Counted from the stretch's first letter, positions 44,659 through 53,510 are shown. The stretch is DNA of 64,000 nucleotides from Negativicutes bacterium (GCA_031292015.1 JARLHY010000039.1:1-64000); one strand, 5' to 3'. Notes: generated by a model from the letters alone, not told the origin. Made by a program: numbers and translations.

Positions 44659-45765
44659 CTAGACGTTGAACCGGAAATGGACGACGTCGCCGTCTTTCAT
44701 GAGGTATTCCTTGCCTTCCAGCCGGACCAGCCCCTTCTCCTTGGCGGCGGTGAAGCTGCCGGAGGCGATGAGATCGTTGTAGGCCACGGTTTCGCACCGG
44801 ATAAAGCCGCGTTCAATGTCGCTGTGAATCTTCCCGGCAGCCCGCTGGGCGCGAGTACCTTCTTTGATGGTCCAGGCCCGCACTTCAGGCTCGCCGGCGG
44901 TCAGGAAGGTGATAAGTCCCAGCAGTTTATAGCTGGCCTTGATGACTTTATCCAGGCCGGATTCGGCGATACCCATATCGTCAAGAAACGCCCGGGCTTC
45001 CTCGTCGGACAGTTCGGCGATCTCTGCTTCAATTTTGGCCGAAATGGCGATGGCCTCGGCTCCGTCCTGGGCCGCATACTGGCGGACCATCTGGACGTAT
45101 TTGCTTGACTCCGGGTCGGCGGCGTCGTTCTCGTTGATGTTGGCGACATAGAGGATAGGCTTGAGGGTTAAGAGGTTGAGCTCCCGGACCAGAGCCGCCT
45201 CCTCCTCGCTTTGGATGACCTGGCGGGCGGGCTTGATCTCTTCCAGCGCAGCCTTCAACCTGATGAGAAGATCAAGTTCGGCCTGGGCCTTCTTGTCGCC
45301 GCCTTTGAGAACCTTTTGCAGCCGCTCCTGCCGTTTTTCAAGGCTGTCCAGGTCAGCCAGACAGAGTTCGGTGTTCAATATCTCGATATCAGCCAAGGGA
45401 TTGAGCTCGCCTTCAATGTACATGCTCTCTTCGTCGGTGAAGCAGCGCACCACCTGGATGACGGCGTCGACCTGACGGATGTGGGAAAGAAACCGGTTGC
45501 CAAGACCGGCGCCCTTGGAAGCCCCTTTTCCCAGGCCGGCTATATCTACGAACTGCATTTTCGTAGGGGTGATTTTTTTCGGTTTGTACATTTCGGCCAG
45601 TTTCAACAATCGGGGATCAGGCACTTCGACAACGCCCATATTGGGTTCAATGGCGTTTGACACGTAATTCGAAACCGCCACCCCGGCTTTGGTCAGGGCG
45701 TTAAACAGCGTCGTTTTGCCGACGTTGGGCAGTCCCAGGATACCAACTTCAAGATTTGTACTCAT
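44659..45765 (-). CDS. ychF: Redox-regulated ATPase YchF (Obg-like)
   Basis: 368 residues from ATG 45765. P-loop ILGLPNVGKTTLFNALTKAG, FVDIAGLGKGASKGAGLGNRFL (G3) and KPILYVANINEND (altered G4, the reason it binds ATP), a coiled-coil insertion (about 135-200) and a C-terminal TGS domain ending KEYLMKDGDVVHFRFNV. The protein associates with ribosomes and takes part in stress control. Confidence 0.96.
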   Translation of the reverse strand: MSTNLEVGILGLPNVGKTTLFNALTKAGVAVSNYVSNAIEPNMGVVEVPDPRLLKLAEMYKPKKITPTKMQFVDIAGLGKGASKGAGLGNRFLSHIRQVDAVIQVVRCFTDEESMYIEGELNPLADIEILNTELCLADLDSLEKRQERLQKVLKGGDKKAQAELDLLIRLKAALEEIKPARQVIQSEEEAALVRELNLLTLKPILYVANINENDAADPESSKYVQMVRQYAAQDGAEAIAISAKIEAEIAELSDEEARAFLDDMGIAESGLDKVIKASYKLLGLITFLTAGEPEVRAWTIKEGTRAQRAAGKIHSDIERGFIRCETVAYNDLIASGSFTAAKEKGLVRLEGKEYLMKDGDVVHFRFNV

Positions 45766-46010
45766 GGCTCTCCACCTTATTGCAATATTTAACTGTAGGT
45801 TGTTGAAAAACCCAGGGATTATCATTTCTCTGCTTCAACTAGTTAATTGTAGAATATCCCATAGACGATTGCAATACCCACGCCCTTGCCTGTGAAGTTT
45901 TTCAAGTGCCTGAAGCGCTTTGCCCATAGGAAAAACCGCCTGGGAAATATCTTCTCCAGACGGATCAATGAGGCGAGACCAAGGTTTGTCGGCTGGTTGG
46001 ACTGGTTGAT

Positions 46011-46223
46011 TCACCGTCCGGGAGGACTTTGGTCTTCGGTACGGGCGACAATGGACTTGACGGCTTTTTCGAATTTCGGGCGGGGAATCATCACCCGCCG
46101 GCCGCAGCCCAGGCATTTGAGCCCGAAGTCGATGCCGGTACGGGTGACTTCCCAGCGATCGCTACCGCAGGGGTGGGTTTTCTTCATTTTTACAACATCG
46201 CCGATTTCATAACGAATGATCAT
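46011..46223 (-). CDS. DUF951 family protein
   Basis: 70 residues: YEIGDVVKMKKTHPCGSDRWEVTRTGIDFGLKCLGCGRRVMIPRPKFEKAVK. Cys in HPCGS and CLGCGR could hold zinc. Conserved next to mscS and ychF in Firmicutes, function unknown; its start overlaps the mscS stop by four bases. Confidence 0.92.
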   Translation of the reverse strand: MIIRYEIGDVVKMKKTHPCGSDRWEVTRTGIDFGLKCLGCGRRVMIPRPKFEKAVKSIVARTEDQSPPGR

Positions 46224-47053
46224 GGCAGTCTCTCCTGTCCCCCGGGCCAGCTGACAGCCGGGGCGGGAATCTTGGCGGTTTCGAACAGCAGCTTGACTTT
46301 ATGGCGAAAGGCGGTCTCGACTTTCTGCTGCTCCAGTGGTAACGTCTTCGCCACCACCCGCACGATGACTTCGCCGGGGCGGAGGTCGACAATGCCGATC
46401 ACCTTGGGACCGTCCAGCACCTCAGGTTGCGATTTCCCAATGTCGCGGCAGGCCTCTTCCAACAGAAGGAGCACTTTGCCGATATCGGCCTGGTAAGCCA
46501 CCGGAATATTGATCACAGCCTGCATGTGACCGCGGGTGTAGTTGCTGAGGCGGGTGATGGAGCCGTTGGGAAGAATGTGCAATACCCCGTTGGCGTCGCG
46601 AAGCTTGGTGACCCGAAAGTCGATTTCTTCCACCGTTCCCGCCATGTCGCCGCTGGCGATGTAGTCGCCCACCGCATACTGGTCTTCAAGAATGATGAAG
46701 AAGCCTGTGATGATGTCCTTGACCAGGCTCTGCGCCCCCACGCCCACAGCCAACCCGATAATGCCGGCCCCGGCGAGAATGGAGGTGGTATCGATCCTGA
46801 ATTCCTGGAGGATCATGACCACGGTGATGAAGTACACCGCATAGCGCAGGATCAGCTTGAGCACCGCGCTCAGGGTGCGGGCCCGCTTTTCCTCCAGGTA
46901 AAATTTCTTGCTGCTGGCCTGGGCCTGAAAAAAGCGCTCGACGATCGCCCCGGAGAACCGGCAGGCGGCCATAGCGATCAGACAGATGACCCCCAGCCTC
47001 AGCGCCTTATTGGCAAAATACAGCCAAAAATCGGCGGATCCCAACTCTCCCAC
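46220..47053 (-). CDS. MscS-family mechanosensitive channel
   Basis: 277 residues. Three N-terminal membrane helices, the pore-lining TM3 region rich in Gly/Ala (ILAGAGIIGLAVGVGAQSLVKDIITGFFIILEDQ), then a cytoplasmic beta domain (VEEIDFRVTKLRDANGVLHILPNGSI). It opens on membrane tension to release osmolytes. Followed by a DUF951 gene and preceded by the DUF3343 gene three bases away. Confidence 0.93.
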   Translation of the reverse strand: MGELGSADFWLYFANKALRLGVICLIAMAACRFSGAIVERFFQAQASSKKFYLEEKRARTLSAVLKLILRYAVYFITVVMILQEFRIDTTSILAGAGIIGLAVGVGAQSLVKDIITGFFIILEDQYAVGDYIASGDMAGTVEEIDFRVTKLRDANGVLHILPNGSITRLSNYTRGHMQAVINIPVAYQADIGKVLLLLEEACRDIGKSQPEVLDGPKVIGIVDLRPGEVIVRVVAKTLPLEQQKVETAFRHKVKLLFETAKIPAPAVSWPGGQERLP

Positions 47054-47056
47054 AGC

Positions 47057-47308
47057 TTATCCCTCGAATTCTTTCAGTTTCTCGTAAACCCGGGTCGCGC
47101 CGTCCCGGGAAAAAAGCTTGGACCAGATCACCTGGCCGGCGGTGAGCAGGGGCAGCACCCGGGGCTCATCGCCGGAAAGAAAGAGCAGGCACTGGCCGCA
47201 GCTGATGTCGATCTCCCGCGGGGTAGGTATCGCCAACATGGCGATGTTCGCCTCAGCCAGCAGGGTTTCAGCCCTGATGGCCTGATAGACTGAGGCGAAG
47301 GTCAACAA
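47057..47308 (-). CDS. DUF3343 putative Se/S carrier-like protein
   Basis: 83 residues: LTFASVYQAIRAETLLAEANIAMLAIPTPREIDISCGQCLLF with one conserved Cys, the DUF3343 pattern. Members often lie beside yedF and selD and may carry selenide or a persulfide. Exactly that context is present here. Confidence 0.85.
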   Translation of the reverse strand: MLTFASVYQAIRAETLLAEANIAMLAIPTPREIDISCGQCLLFLSGDEPRVLPLLTAGQVIWSKLFSRDGATRVYEKLKEFEG

Positions 47309-47340
47309 CCGGTCGTATTTTGCGTCCGTGACAGGTCACC

Positions 47341-47934
47341 TCATAACGTGACGGCTTTGCCGGCCGCGCCGAGCTCAGCCACGATGCTGTACATGTTGGT
47401 CACAACGCCAACAACCAGCCGCTCTTTCAGGCCGAAGTAGTCAAGGCAGGTTCCACAGGACAGGATTTGAACCCCCCGCCCGGCCAGGGTCTGAAGATGG
47501 TCAAGAAGCGGCGAGCCTTCGACCGTCAGTCGCACCCCGGAGTTTATGAACATCAGGGTCCGGGGCAACGGATCGCTTTCCAGCAGGGTGTAGAGAAAGG
47601 ATTTCATCAGCACCGCGCCCAGTTCTTCGCTGCCGTGCCCCAGAGTATCCTTGGTGATCAGATAGGCGATCTGGCCGGCGGGAGCCGCCGCCGTCTTTTC
47701 AGCCGGAGGCGCTGACGCCGCGTCTTTAGTGATCTTGAGATAGTAGTGGCCTTGTTTTTCTTCGACACTGACGCCGCAGCCGCTGGCCACGGCGAATTTC
47801 GTCACATTTTCTTTGGCGGCGGCGTTGTCGACGATGGTTGTCACAACCCCGCTGGTCATGGCTTCCAAAGCCTTCTTGGTGGCGATTACCGGCTGAGGAC
47901 AGGCCAGCCCGCGGGCGTCGATTTCATTGGACAT
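47341..47934 (-). CDS. yedF: Sulfurtransferase-like selenium metabolism protein YedF
   Basis: 197 residues from ATG 47934 (GAGGTG six bases upstream). The N-terminal TusA/SirA-like domain has the CPQP motif (IDARGLACPQPVIATKKALE); a DsrE-like C-terminal half carries LSCGTCLDYFGLKERLVVGVVTNMY. This fused form is the YedF of selenium-using bacteria. Overlaps selD by 11 bases, so it is probably part of selenide handling for SelD. Confidence 0.92.
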   Translation of the reverse strand: MSNEIDARGLACPQPVIATKKALEAMTSGVVTTIVDNAAAKENVTKFAVASGCGVSVEEKQGHYYLKITKDAASAPPAEKTAAAPAGQIAYLITKDTLGHGSEELGAVLMKSFLYTLLESDPLPRTLMFINSGVRLTVEGSPLLDHLQTLAGRGVQILSCGTCLDYFGLKERLVVGVVTNMYSIVAELGAAGKAVTL

Positions 47935-48952
47935 GAATTTCACCTCTTCCTGTTCCGGCCACCCGTCCGATGAGGGCGGCCTGAGCTATGCCGGCTTGCT
48001 TCAAGGCAACCAGCAGCTTGTCGGCTTCAGCCGCCGGCAGGCTGAACAACAGTCCGCCGGACGTCTGGGGGTCGCAGCAAAGGTCGCGGATCGATTCCGG
48101 CACGGCGTCGTCGATGGTCACGGTGGTGAGATACGCCCTGTTGGCGTAAGCGCCGGCCGGCACCAACCCCATATTGGCAGCCTCCTGCGCCTCCGGCAGC
48201 AACGGCAGGGCCTTGCTGTCGATCTCCATGCATACCGCGCTGGCTGAGGCCATTTCGTAGAGATGGCCAAGAAGGCCGAAGCCGGTGATATCGGTGCAGG
48301 CGTGGACAGTAAAAGCGGCAGCGGTTTCGGCCGCGGTGCGATTTAATGTCGCCATACTTTTGGCGGCGGCAACGACGCCGGTCGGGAACATTTCGGCCCG
48401 GGCGGCGGTGGCCAGTACCCCAGTACCCAGCGGTTTGGTCAAGATCAGCCTGTCGCCCGGCTGAGCCGCGGCGTTGGTCCAAATCTTGTCAGGATGGGTC
48501 ACACCGGTCACGCTCAGGCCGTACTTGGGCTCGGCGTCCTCTATGGTATGGCCGCCGACGATCACGGCTCCGGCTTCAGTTACTTTCTCCTGGCCGCCCT
48601 GCAGAATGGCCAGCAGGATTTCCTTATCCAGAGTGCAGCTGGGAAAGGCCACGATATTCATCGCCGTCAGCGGCGTTCCTCCCATCGCGTAGACATCGCT
48701 GAGAGAATTCGCGGCGGCGATCTGACCGAATAGAAAGGGGTCATCGACCACCGGAGTGAAGAAATCGACGGTCTGGATCAGGGCAGTGGTGTCATTCAGC
48801 TTGTAGATGCCTGCATCATCGGCGGTGTCGATGCCGACGAGCAGCTTCGGATCACTTTGCTTCGGTAGTTGGCACAACACGTGCGCCAGGGCGCCGGGCC
48901 CGATTTTGGCAGCTCAGCCACCGCTTTTGGTGTATTGGGTCAGTTTCACCAT
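47924..48952 (-). CDS. selD: Selenide, water dikinase, a selenocysteine protein (in-frame TGA)
   Basis: 342 residues counting selenocysteine at position 13. It makes selenophosphate from selenide and ATP. A plain ORF begins only at 48880, but reading upstream in frame gives ATG 48952, MVKLTQYTKSGG, then TGA (48916-48914), then AAKIGPGALAHVLCQLP. This is the conserved SelD N-terminus with the catalytic Cys/Sec followed by Lys16. Ribosome site GGGAGGG precedes the ATG. After the TGA, GGGC-CCGGC-GCCC can form a small SECIS-type stem. The rest is normal (HACTDITGFGLLGHL, CCDPQTSGGLLFSLP). selB at the right edge supplies decoding. Confidence 0.93.
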
Positions 48953-49112
48953 GCCTTATCCCCTCCCCCCGTTATTATTGTTGATATTACCGCCATTATC
49001 CCGCCACCTTTTCCTTATTATACTTTATAATTCCAAAATCCTTTTTGCAAATTCTATAACCTGCCGCCAATCAGCCGCATACTATGGAGGTAGTATGACG
49101 GAGGTCGATGAG

Positions 49113-49850
49113 ATGGCGACGACTGCTACGGTTATTACGCAAACGATACTGGACACCGTCCTGGCAGATGTCAACGCCGTAGTTCCAAATTTTTCTTCCC
49201 TGGTCAGTTCTTACCGGTTGTTGGTCGGATCGGCGGAGGAAATTCACCGTATTCCCGGCGTTTCCCCCGATGTGCTGGCCCGGGCGATAGAACGCTTCGA
49301 CCGCACCGGCGTCCTGCTCGATATTCTGGTGGACCTTTTGTGCTGCAAGATTTCCTTCAGCAGCGATTTTCTGGCAGTCACCTGCGCTCCGGTGGATTTG
49401 TTCCGCCTTTTGGCCACTCGCTTCAACATCGCCAATACGCCTCACGAAGTAGCCGAAGAAATTCTTCTGCTGGAGATCCTGCGGCGGGCCGAGGTCGCCT
49501 TAAGCGGCAAGGACGGCGCGGCCAAGCAGCCGTGTACGCCGCCGGGCCCCCCACCCTACACCTTTGCCACCTCTTTCTACCAGCCGCCGCCACCGCCGCC
49601 GGCCGCCTTCCCCCCGCCGGTGCCGCCTGCCGAATGCCTGCTCAGGAACGACGCCGACGCTCCACCTGCGGCCCCGGAGCAAGCGGCAGCCGAGTCCCCC
49701 GCTCCGCAGACAGCCGATGCAGTCGCAGCGCCTACCCAGAAACAGCCGCTGAAAACGCCGGAGCCGGCAGCCGGACCGCCGAACCCCGAACCGGCCGAAA
49801 ACCGGTCCCACTATACTTCAGGCCTCAGGCGGCCGCGAAAGCTTAAATAA
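49113..49850 (+). CDS. Unknown protein with a proline-rich C-terminal half
   Basis: 245 residues from ATG 49113 (GGAGG eight bases upstream; ATG 49095 is the alternative). The N-terminal 130 residues are helical and hydrophobic (VITQTILDTVLADVNAVVPNFSSLVSSYRLL, then DILVDLLCCKISFSSDFLAVTCAP) without a signal peptide. From about residue 150 it is almost all Pro and Ala (QPPPPPPAAFPPPVPP) and ends basic (GLRRPRKLK). I do not know the family. It could be a scaffold or envelope-spanning linker. It is divergent from selD and has a terminator at 50135-50159. Confidence 0.72.
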   Translation: MATTATVITQTILDTVLADVNAVVPNFSSLVSSYRLLVGSAEEIHRIPGVSPDVLARAIERFDRTGVLLDILVDLLCCKISFSSDFLAVTCAPVDLFRLLATRFNIANTPHEVAEEILLLEILRRAEVALSGKDGAAKQPCTPPGPPPYTFATSFYQPPPPPPAAFPPPVPPAECLLRNDADAPPAAPEQAAAESPAPQTADAVAAPTQKQPLKTPEPAAGPPNPEPAENRSHYTSGLRRPRKLK

Positions 49851-49901
49851 AGAGATCACGGACCTTTTCGTTCCGCTGAGCTTGTTGAGAAACCTATTCT
49901 T

Positions 49902-50134
49902 CAGGCCGTTCAGAAGCCCCCAGATGCACGACGGCCCCACTAACCCAGCAGCGACGCGTACTGGGAAGTACGCTAGCAATGGGTTTGTGGGGCCAAGTGC
50001 GCAGTTCTTGCGAGTTAAGCAGACACACAGCGCTTTAGCGCTGATGTGGTCGCTCATGCCTGCAAGGCGAAGCGCTTAGAAATGCGGCCTACCCCCTGCG
50101 GGTGCAAAGCAGATGGGGGTTTATCAACGGCCTG
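49902..50134. repeat. Palindromic intergenic repeat, copy 2 (opposite orientation)
   Basis: Begins CAGGCCGTT and ends AACGGCCTG. Read on the minus strand it matches copy 1 at 41036-41160 closely, with the flanking TAGGTTTCT-ACAAG also shared, but carries about 107 extra bases after CCCCCATCTGCTTTG, including the palindrome GCGCTAAAGCGC. The short frames inside both copies translate to a similar peptide (PLLAYFPVRVAAGLVGPSC), which I take as a by-product of repeat identity, not a gene. Confidence 0.78.
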
Positions 50135-50159
50135 AGCGGAACGTTTCGTTCCGCTTTTT
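50135..50159 (+). terminator. Terminator after the proline-rich gene and repeat copy 2
   Basis: Stem AGCGGAACG/CGTTCCGCT (50135-50155) with a three-base loop and five T. It reaches the end of the convergent CDF gene. Confidence 0.82.
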
Positions 50160-51081
50160 ATTTTGCTTGCTGTTTTTCTTCCTCCGGCAGCGGGCAGGAG
50201 GCTAAATCGTCATGATAGCCGCAGGGTTCCAGGTGAATGATCACGTCGCAGGAACTAAGGACCGCCTCGATTTCAGCCTCAATTTCGTCGCACACGGCGT
50301 GGGCCTTGTCGAGATGCATATCCTTGAACAGGATGACATGAACGTCGATCAGCCGCCGGCAGCCGGAGCGCCGGGTCCGCAGCCGGTGAAAGTCGATGAT
50401 TTCGGGGTGGTCTTTCAGAATCTGGCGGATGAGCGCTTCCTCTTCTTTCGGCAGGGCGACGTCGGTCAGTTCGTAAAGACTTTTTTTGGTCATCAGGTAG
50501 CCGGCCCGGAAGACGATCGTCGCCACCGCGATGGCGATAGCCGGATCCAGCCAGCCGATACCGGTGATCTTGATGACCGTCAGCCCGGCGAGCACACCGG
50601 CCGAAGTCCAGACGTCGGTCCGAAGATGCAGCGCGTCGGCTTCCAGGGCATCGGAAGATGTGAGCCGGGCCACCTTGAGAAGTCTGGCCGAAACCCACAG
50701 GTTTACGACGATGGACACTGCCATCACCGCGATACCGTATTCGAGAAAGGCAGGAGCCTCCGCTTTGGTCAGTTTTTCCAGGGCTTCGTAAACAATCCAC
50801 GCAGCCGCCAGCAGGATGAGCGCCGCTTCGATCGCTCCGGACAGGTTTTCGATTTTCCCGTGCCCGTATGCATGATGCTTGTCAGGCGGTTTACCGGATT
50901 TTCGGACAGCGTAGAATGCCACCAGCGAGGCCACCAGGTCGACCCCTGAATGGGCCGCTTCGGAAATAATGCTGACCGCGCCGCCGTAAAACCCTGCCGT
51001 CAGTTTGAGCAGCACCAGCAAGGTATTGGAAAGCACCGACAGCCTGGCTGTCTGCTGTTTTAGCCTGTTCATCTGATCCAC
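50158..51081 (-). CDS. Cation diffusion facilitator (CDF) metal efflux protein
   Basis: 307 residues, six membrane helices and a C-terminal cytoplasmic metal domain. The metal-site helix reads SEAAHSGVDLVASLVAF and the partner EADALHLRTDVWTS gives the second half of the transport site (Ser/His/Asp, then His/Asp). DKHHAYGHGKIENL is the typical loop. It exports Zn, Mn, Fe or Co/Ni in exchange for protons; ligands alone do not decide which. Start GTG 51081, nine bases after GGAGG. A long structured leader with an internal terminator lies upstream. Confidence 0.92.
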   Translation of the reverse strand: MDQMNRLKQQTARLSVLSNTLLVLLKLTAGFYGGAVSIISEAAHSGVDLVASLVAFYAVRKSGKPPDKHHAYGHGKIENLSGAIEAALILLAAAWIVYEALEKLTKAEAPAFLEYGIAVMAVSIVVNLWVSARLLKVARLTSSDALEADALHLRTDVWTSAGVLAGLTVIKITGIGWLDPAIAIAVATIVFRAGYLMTKKSLYELTDVALPKEEEALIRQILKDHPEIIDFHRLRTRRSGCRRLIDVHVILFKDMHLDKAHAVCDEIEAEIEAVLSSCDVIIHLEPCGYHDDLASCPLPEEEKQQAK

Positions 51082-51164
51082 CGCTCAGTTCCTCCGTTAT
51101 AATACCGTCTTGCGCCGAGCCGCAGTGATTGCGCAAGACTTTGGCTGCAGTTATGCCGAACATT

Positions 51165-51319
51165 TCGATCAGCAAAAAAGGCAACAAATAAGCAGTCTGC
51201 GGGGCCCGGTAAGGTCCCACAGACTGCCGTCTGCTGCGCAACGCCCAGCCGCACCGGCCGTAAGCCGGTCGCTTGATCCCTTATTACATTATATTAGCAT
51301 ATCGGCGCTAAGGTGTAAA
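51165..51319 (-). promoter_or_regulatory. Promoter and structured leader/attenuator before the CDF gene
   Basis: Promoter TTTACA (51319-51314), 17-base spacer, TAATAT (51296-51291). The transcript then holds a CCGG-CTTACGG-CCGG hairpin and a strong stem-loop at 51192-51227 (GCAGTCTG/CAGACTGC), followed by TTATTTGTTGCCTTTTTT. This looks like an intrinsic terminator about 100 bases before the coding start. It is either a metal-sensing leader or a separate small RNA. I could not match the NiCo or Mn riboswitch consensus. Confidence 0.6.
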
Positions 51320-51355
51320 CTCTATCGGTCCGGACAGCAGATTCCCTATGTACAG

Positions 51356-52009
51356 CTATTTATTGTTGCCGATCTGGACGGCGTTGGTCACCGGATAGCC
51401 GATGGCTTCCAGCCTCCGGGTAAGCTCTGTGGCATCCTGAATGTCAGCCCGGATGACCATTTCAACTTTATTGTCAGGCAGATGATAACTGGCGTAGCTG
51501 AGAATATTGATCCCCAACTCCTTGAACACGCCGGTTATTTCATAAAGCGCCCCGACCTTGTCGGTAAATTCAAAGGTCAGGCGGGTACGGCCCTCGGCCA
51601 GGCCCATAACGTCAACAAAACATTTGAAGATGTCGGTTTCGGTGAGTACGCCAACAACCTTATCAGCGTCGTCGACCACGACCAGCCCGCCGATTTTATG
51701 ATTGTACATCAGGAGGGCCGCCTCTTCGATCGTGGCATTGACGTTGACGGTAATAACTTCTTTTTTCATGACATCCCGGACCACCATTTTGGCCAGCAGA
51801 TAGTTGAGTTCGAATACAGACAGGCTTGTGGCGGGAGAGGGTGATACATCGCGCAGATCACGATCGGTGACGATCCCGATAAGCTTGCCGTTCTCCACCA
51901 CCGGCAGGCGGCGGATTTTATTGTTTTTCATCATCATCGCAGCCTCGGGAACGATGGTCGTCGGCGCGATGGTCAGAGGATTGGGAGTCATTCTCTTGGA
52001 CACAAACAT
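51356..52009 (-). CDS. CBS-pair and ACT domain protein (AcuB-like)
   Basis: 217 residues: CBS 1 (MTPNPLTIAPTTIVPEAAMMM through GIVTDRDLRD), CBS 2 (VRDVMKKEVITVNVNATIEEAALLM through GVLTETDIFK), then an ACT domain (RLTFEFTDKVGALYEITGVFKELGINILSYASY). CBS pairs bind adenine nucleotides and ACT domains bind amino acids, so it may sense both. It lies 29 bases after livF in the same direction, which suggests it reports energy or branched-chain amino acid state. Start ATG 52009, eight bases after AGGAG. Confidence 0.88.
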   Translation of the reverse strand: MFVSKRMTPNPLTIAPTTIVPEAAMMMKNNKIRRLPVVENGKLIGIVTDRDLRDVSPSPATSLSVFELNYLLAKMVVRDVMKKEVITVNVNATIEEAALLMYNHKIGGLVVVDDADKVVGVLTETDIFKCFVDVMGLAEGRTRLTFEFTDKVGALYEITGVFKELGINILSYASYHLPDNKVEMVIRADIQDATELTRRLEAIGYPVTNAVQIGNNK

Positions 52010-52038
52010 GGCCATCTCTCCTTTTTTATATTGGGCGA

Positions 52039-52743
52039 CTAGCCGCCAAGATACGCTTTGCGAACCTCTTCGCTCTCCGCCAGTTCCTTCGCGGAACCGG
52101 CCAGGGTGATTCGACCGGTCTCAAGCACATAGGCCCTGTGGGCCACCGACAGTGCCATATGGGCGTTCTGCTCGACCAGGAGGATGGTTGTTCCGCTGTT
52201 GTTGATTTCTTTAATAATGGCGAAGATTTCTTTGACCAGAAGCGGAGCCAGACCCATGGAAGGTTCATCCAGGAGAAGGAGACGCGGCCGGCTCATCAGG
52301 GCTCGTCCCATCGCCAGCATCTGCTGTTCGCCGCCGGAAAGGGTACCGGCCACCTGCGTCCGCCGCTCAGCCAGACGGGGGAACCGCTGGAAGACTTTCT
52401 GCATATCTTCGGCAATGCCTTTGGAATCAGAGCGGATGTAAGCGCCCAGTTCAAGGTTCTCCAAAACGGTGAGGTTGGCAAAGATCCGCCTGCCTTCAGG
52501 TACCTGGGATACGCCCAGTTTGACGATGTCCTGGGCCTGGGTGCCGGCGATGTTTTTGCCTTCAAAGTCGATCTTTCCGGTCTTTGGTTTCAGCAGCCCG
52601 GAAATGGTACGAAGAATGGTGCTCTTGCCGGCCCCGTTGGCGCCGATAAGAGTGACGATTTCACCTTCGGTGACGGCGATGCTAATTCCTTTGAGAGCGT
52701 GGATAGCGCCGTAATAAACATTGATATTTTCAACTGTCAGCAT
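52039..52743 (-). CDS. livF: Branched-chain amino acid ABC transporter, ATPase LivF
   Basis: 234 residues: Walker A GANGAGKST, signature LSGGEQQMLAMGRALMSRPRLLLLDEPSMGLAP, and the short LivF C-terminus. One of two ATPases that drive uptake with LivHM. Its ATG overlaps the livG stop by one base (TGATG). Confidence 0.95.
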   Translation of the reverse strand: MLTVENINVYYGAIHALKGISIAVTEGEIVTLIGANGAGKSTILRTISGLLKPKTGKIDFEGKNIAGTQAQDIVKLGVSQVPEGRRIFANLTVLENLELGAYIRSDSKGIAEDMQKVFQRFPRLAERRTQVAGTLSGGEQQMLAMGRALMSRPRLLLLDEPSMGLAPLLVKEIFAIIKEINNSGTTILLVEQNAHMALSVAHRAYVLETGRITLAGSAKELAESEEVRKAYLGG

Positions 52744-53510
52744 CAGTGCACCTCCTCACCGAGGTAGGCCTCGATGACCCGCGGGTTGTTTTTAATCTCC
52801 TGCGGTGTCCCCTGAGCAATGACGACGCCATAGTCCAGCACGTAGATGCGCTCGCAGACGCCCATTACCAGGCTCATATCATGCTCGATCAGCAGGATGG
52901 TCAGATTGAATTCCTTGCGGATCCAGCGAATCATCGCCATTAGTTGCTGTGTCTCCTGAGGATTCATGCCTGCCGCCGGTTCGTCCAGCAGCAGCAGCTT
53001 GGGTTGGGCGGCCAGCGCCCTGGCGATTTCCAGGCGCCGCTGTTCGCCGTAGGGCAGGTTTTTGGCGATTTCGTCCTTACGATGCCCCAGTTGGAAAACA
53101 TCGAGAAACTTGATGGCCTTCTCTTCGATTTCCTTTTCTTCGGGGTAATAACGGCCGACGCGGAAGACGGTTTCCAGCAGACCGTATTTTACATGAAAGT
53201 GATAAGCGATCTTGACATTGTCAAGGACGGTCAGGTCGGCAAACAGCCGGATGTTCTGAAAGGTACGGGCGATGCCGCGCTGCGTGATCTGATAGGGCTT
53301 AAGGCCGACGGTGCTTTTGCCGTCGAACTCGACCTGCCCCTCGGTCGGCAGGTACACACCGGTCAGCACATTGAAGGCCGTGGTCTTGCCGGCGCCGTTG
53401 GGTCCGATGAGACCCACCAGTTCGCCGGGCTGGATGTCAATATTGAAGTTGGATACAGCCCGGAGGCCGCCGAAAATCATCGACATATCAGTTACTTTGA
53501 GTAGTGCCAC
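52743..53510 (-). CDS. livG: Branched-chain amino acid ABC transporter, ATPase LivG
   Basis: 255 residues from GTG 53510 (GGAGG eight bases upstream). Walker A GPNGAGKTT, signature LPYGEQRRLEIARALAAQPKLLLLDEPAAGMNPQE, and the LivG-type C-terminal GTPQEIKNNPRVIEAYLG. Overlaps livM by 23 bases. Confidence 0.95.
   Translation of the reverse strand: MALLKVTDMSMIFGGLRAVSNFNIDIQPGELVGLIGPNGAGKTTAFNVLTGVYLPTEGQVEFDGKSTVGLKPYQITQRGIARTFQNIRLFADLTVLDNVKIAYHFHVKYGLLETVFRVGRYYPEEKEIEEKAIKFLDVFQLGHRKDEIAKNLPYGEQRRLEIARALAAQPKLLLLDEPAAGMNPQETQQLMAMIRWIRKEFNLTILLIEHDMSLVMGVCERIYVLDYGVVIAQGTPQEIKNNPRVIEAYLGEEVH

Noticed and set aside
45835..46116. 93-residue minus-strand ORF upstream of ychF
   Set aside because: Overlaps the DUF951 gene on the same strand by 106 bases and has no ribosome site; its C-terminal part looks protein-like, so a remnant cannot be excluded.
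49818..50057. 79-residue minus-strand ORF, similar in part to a frame at 40987-41247
   Set aside because: The similarity is due to the DNA repeat; both frames lack proper starts and the conserved part spans hairpin arms.
51165..51319. NiCo or Mn riboswitch
   Set aside because: The conserved GGGACAGG-type or AGGGGAGTA-type blocks of those families are not present.
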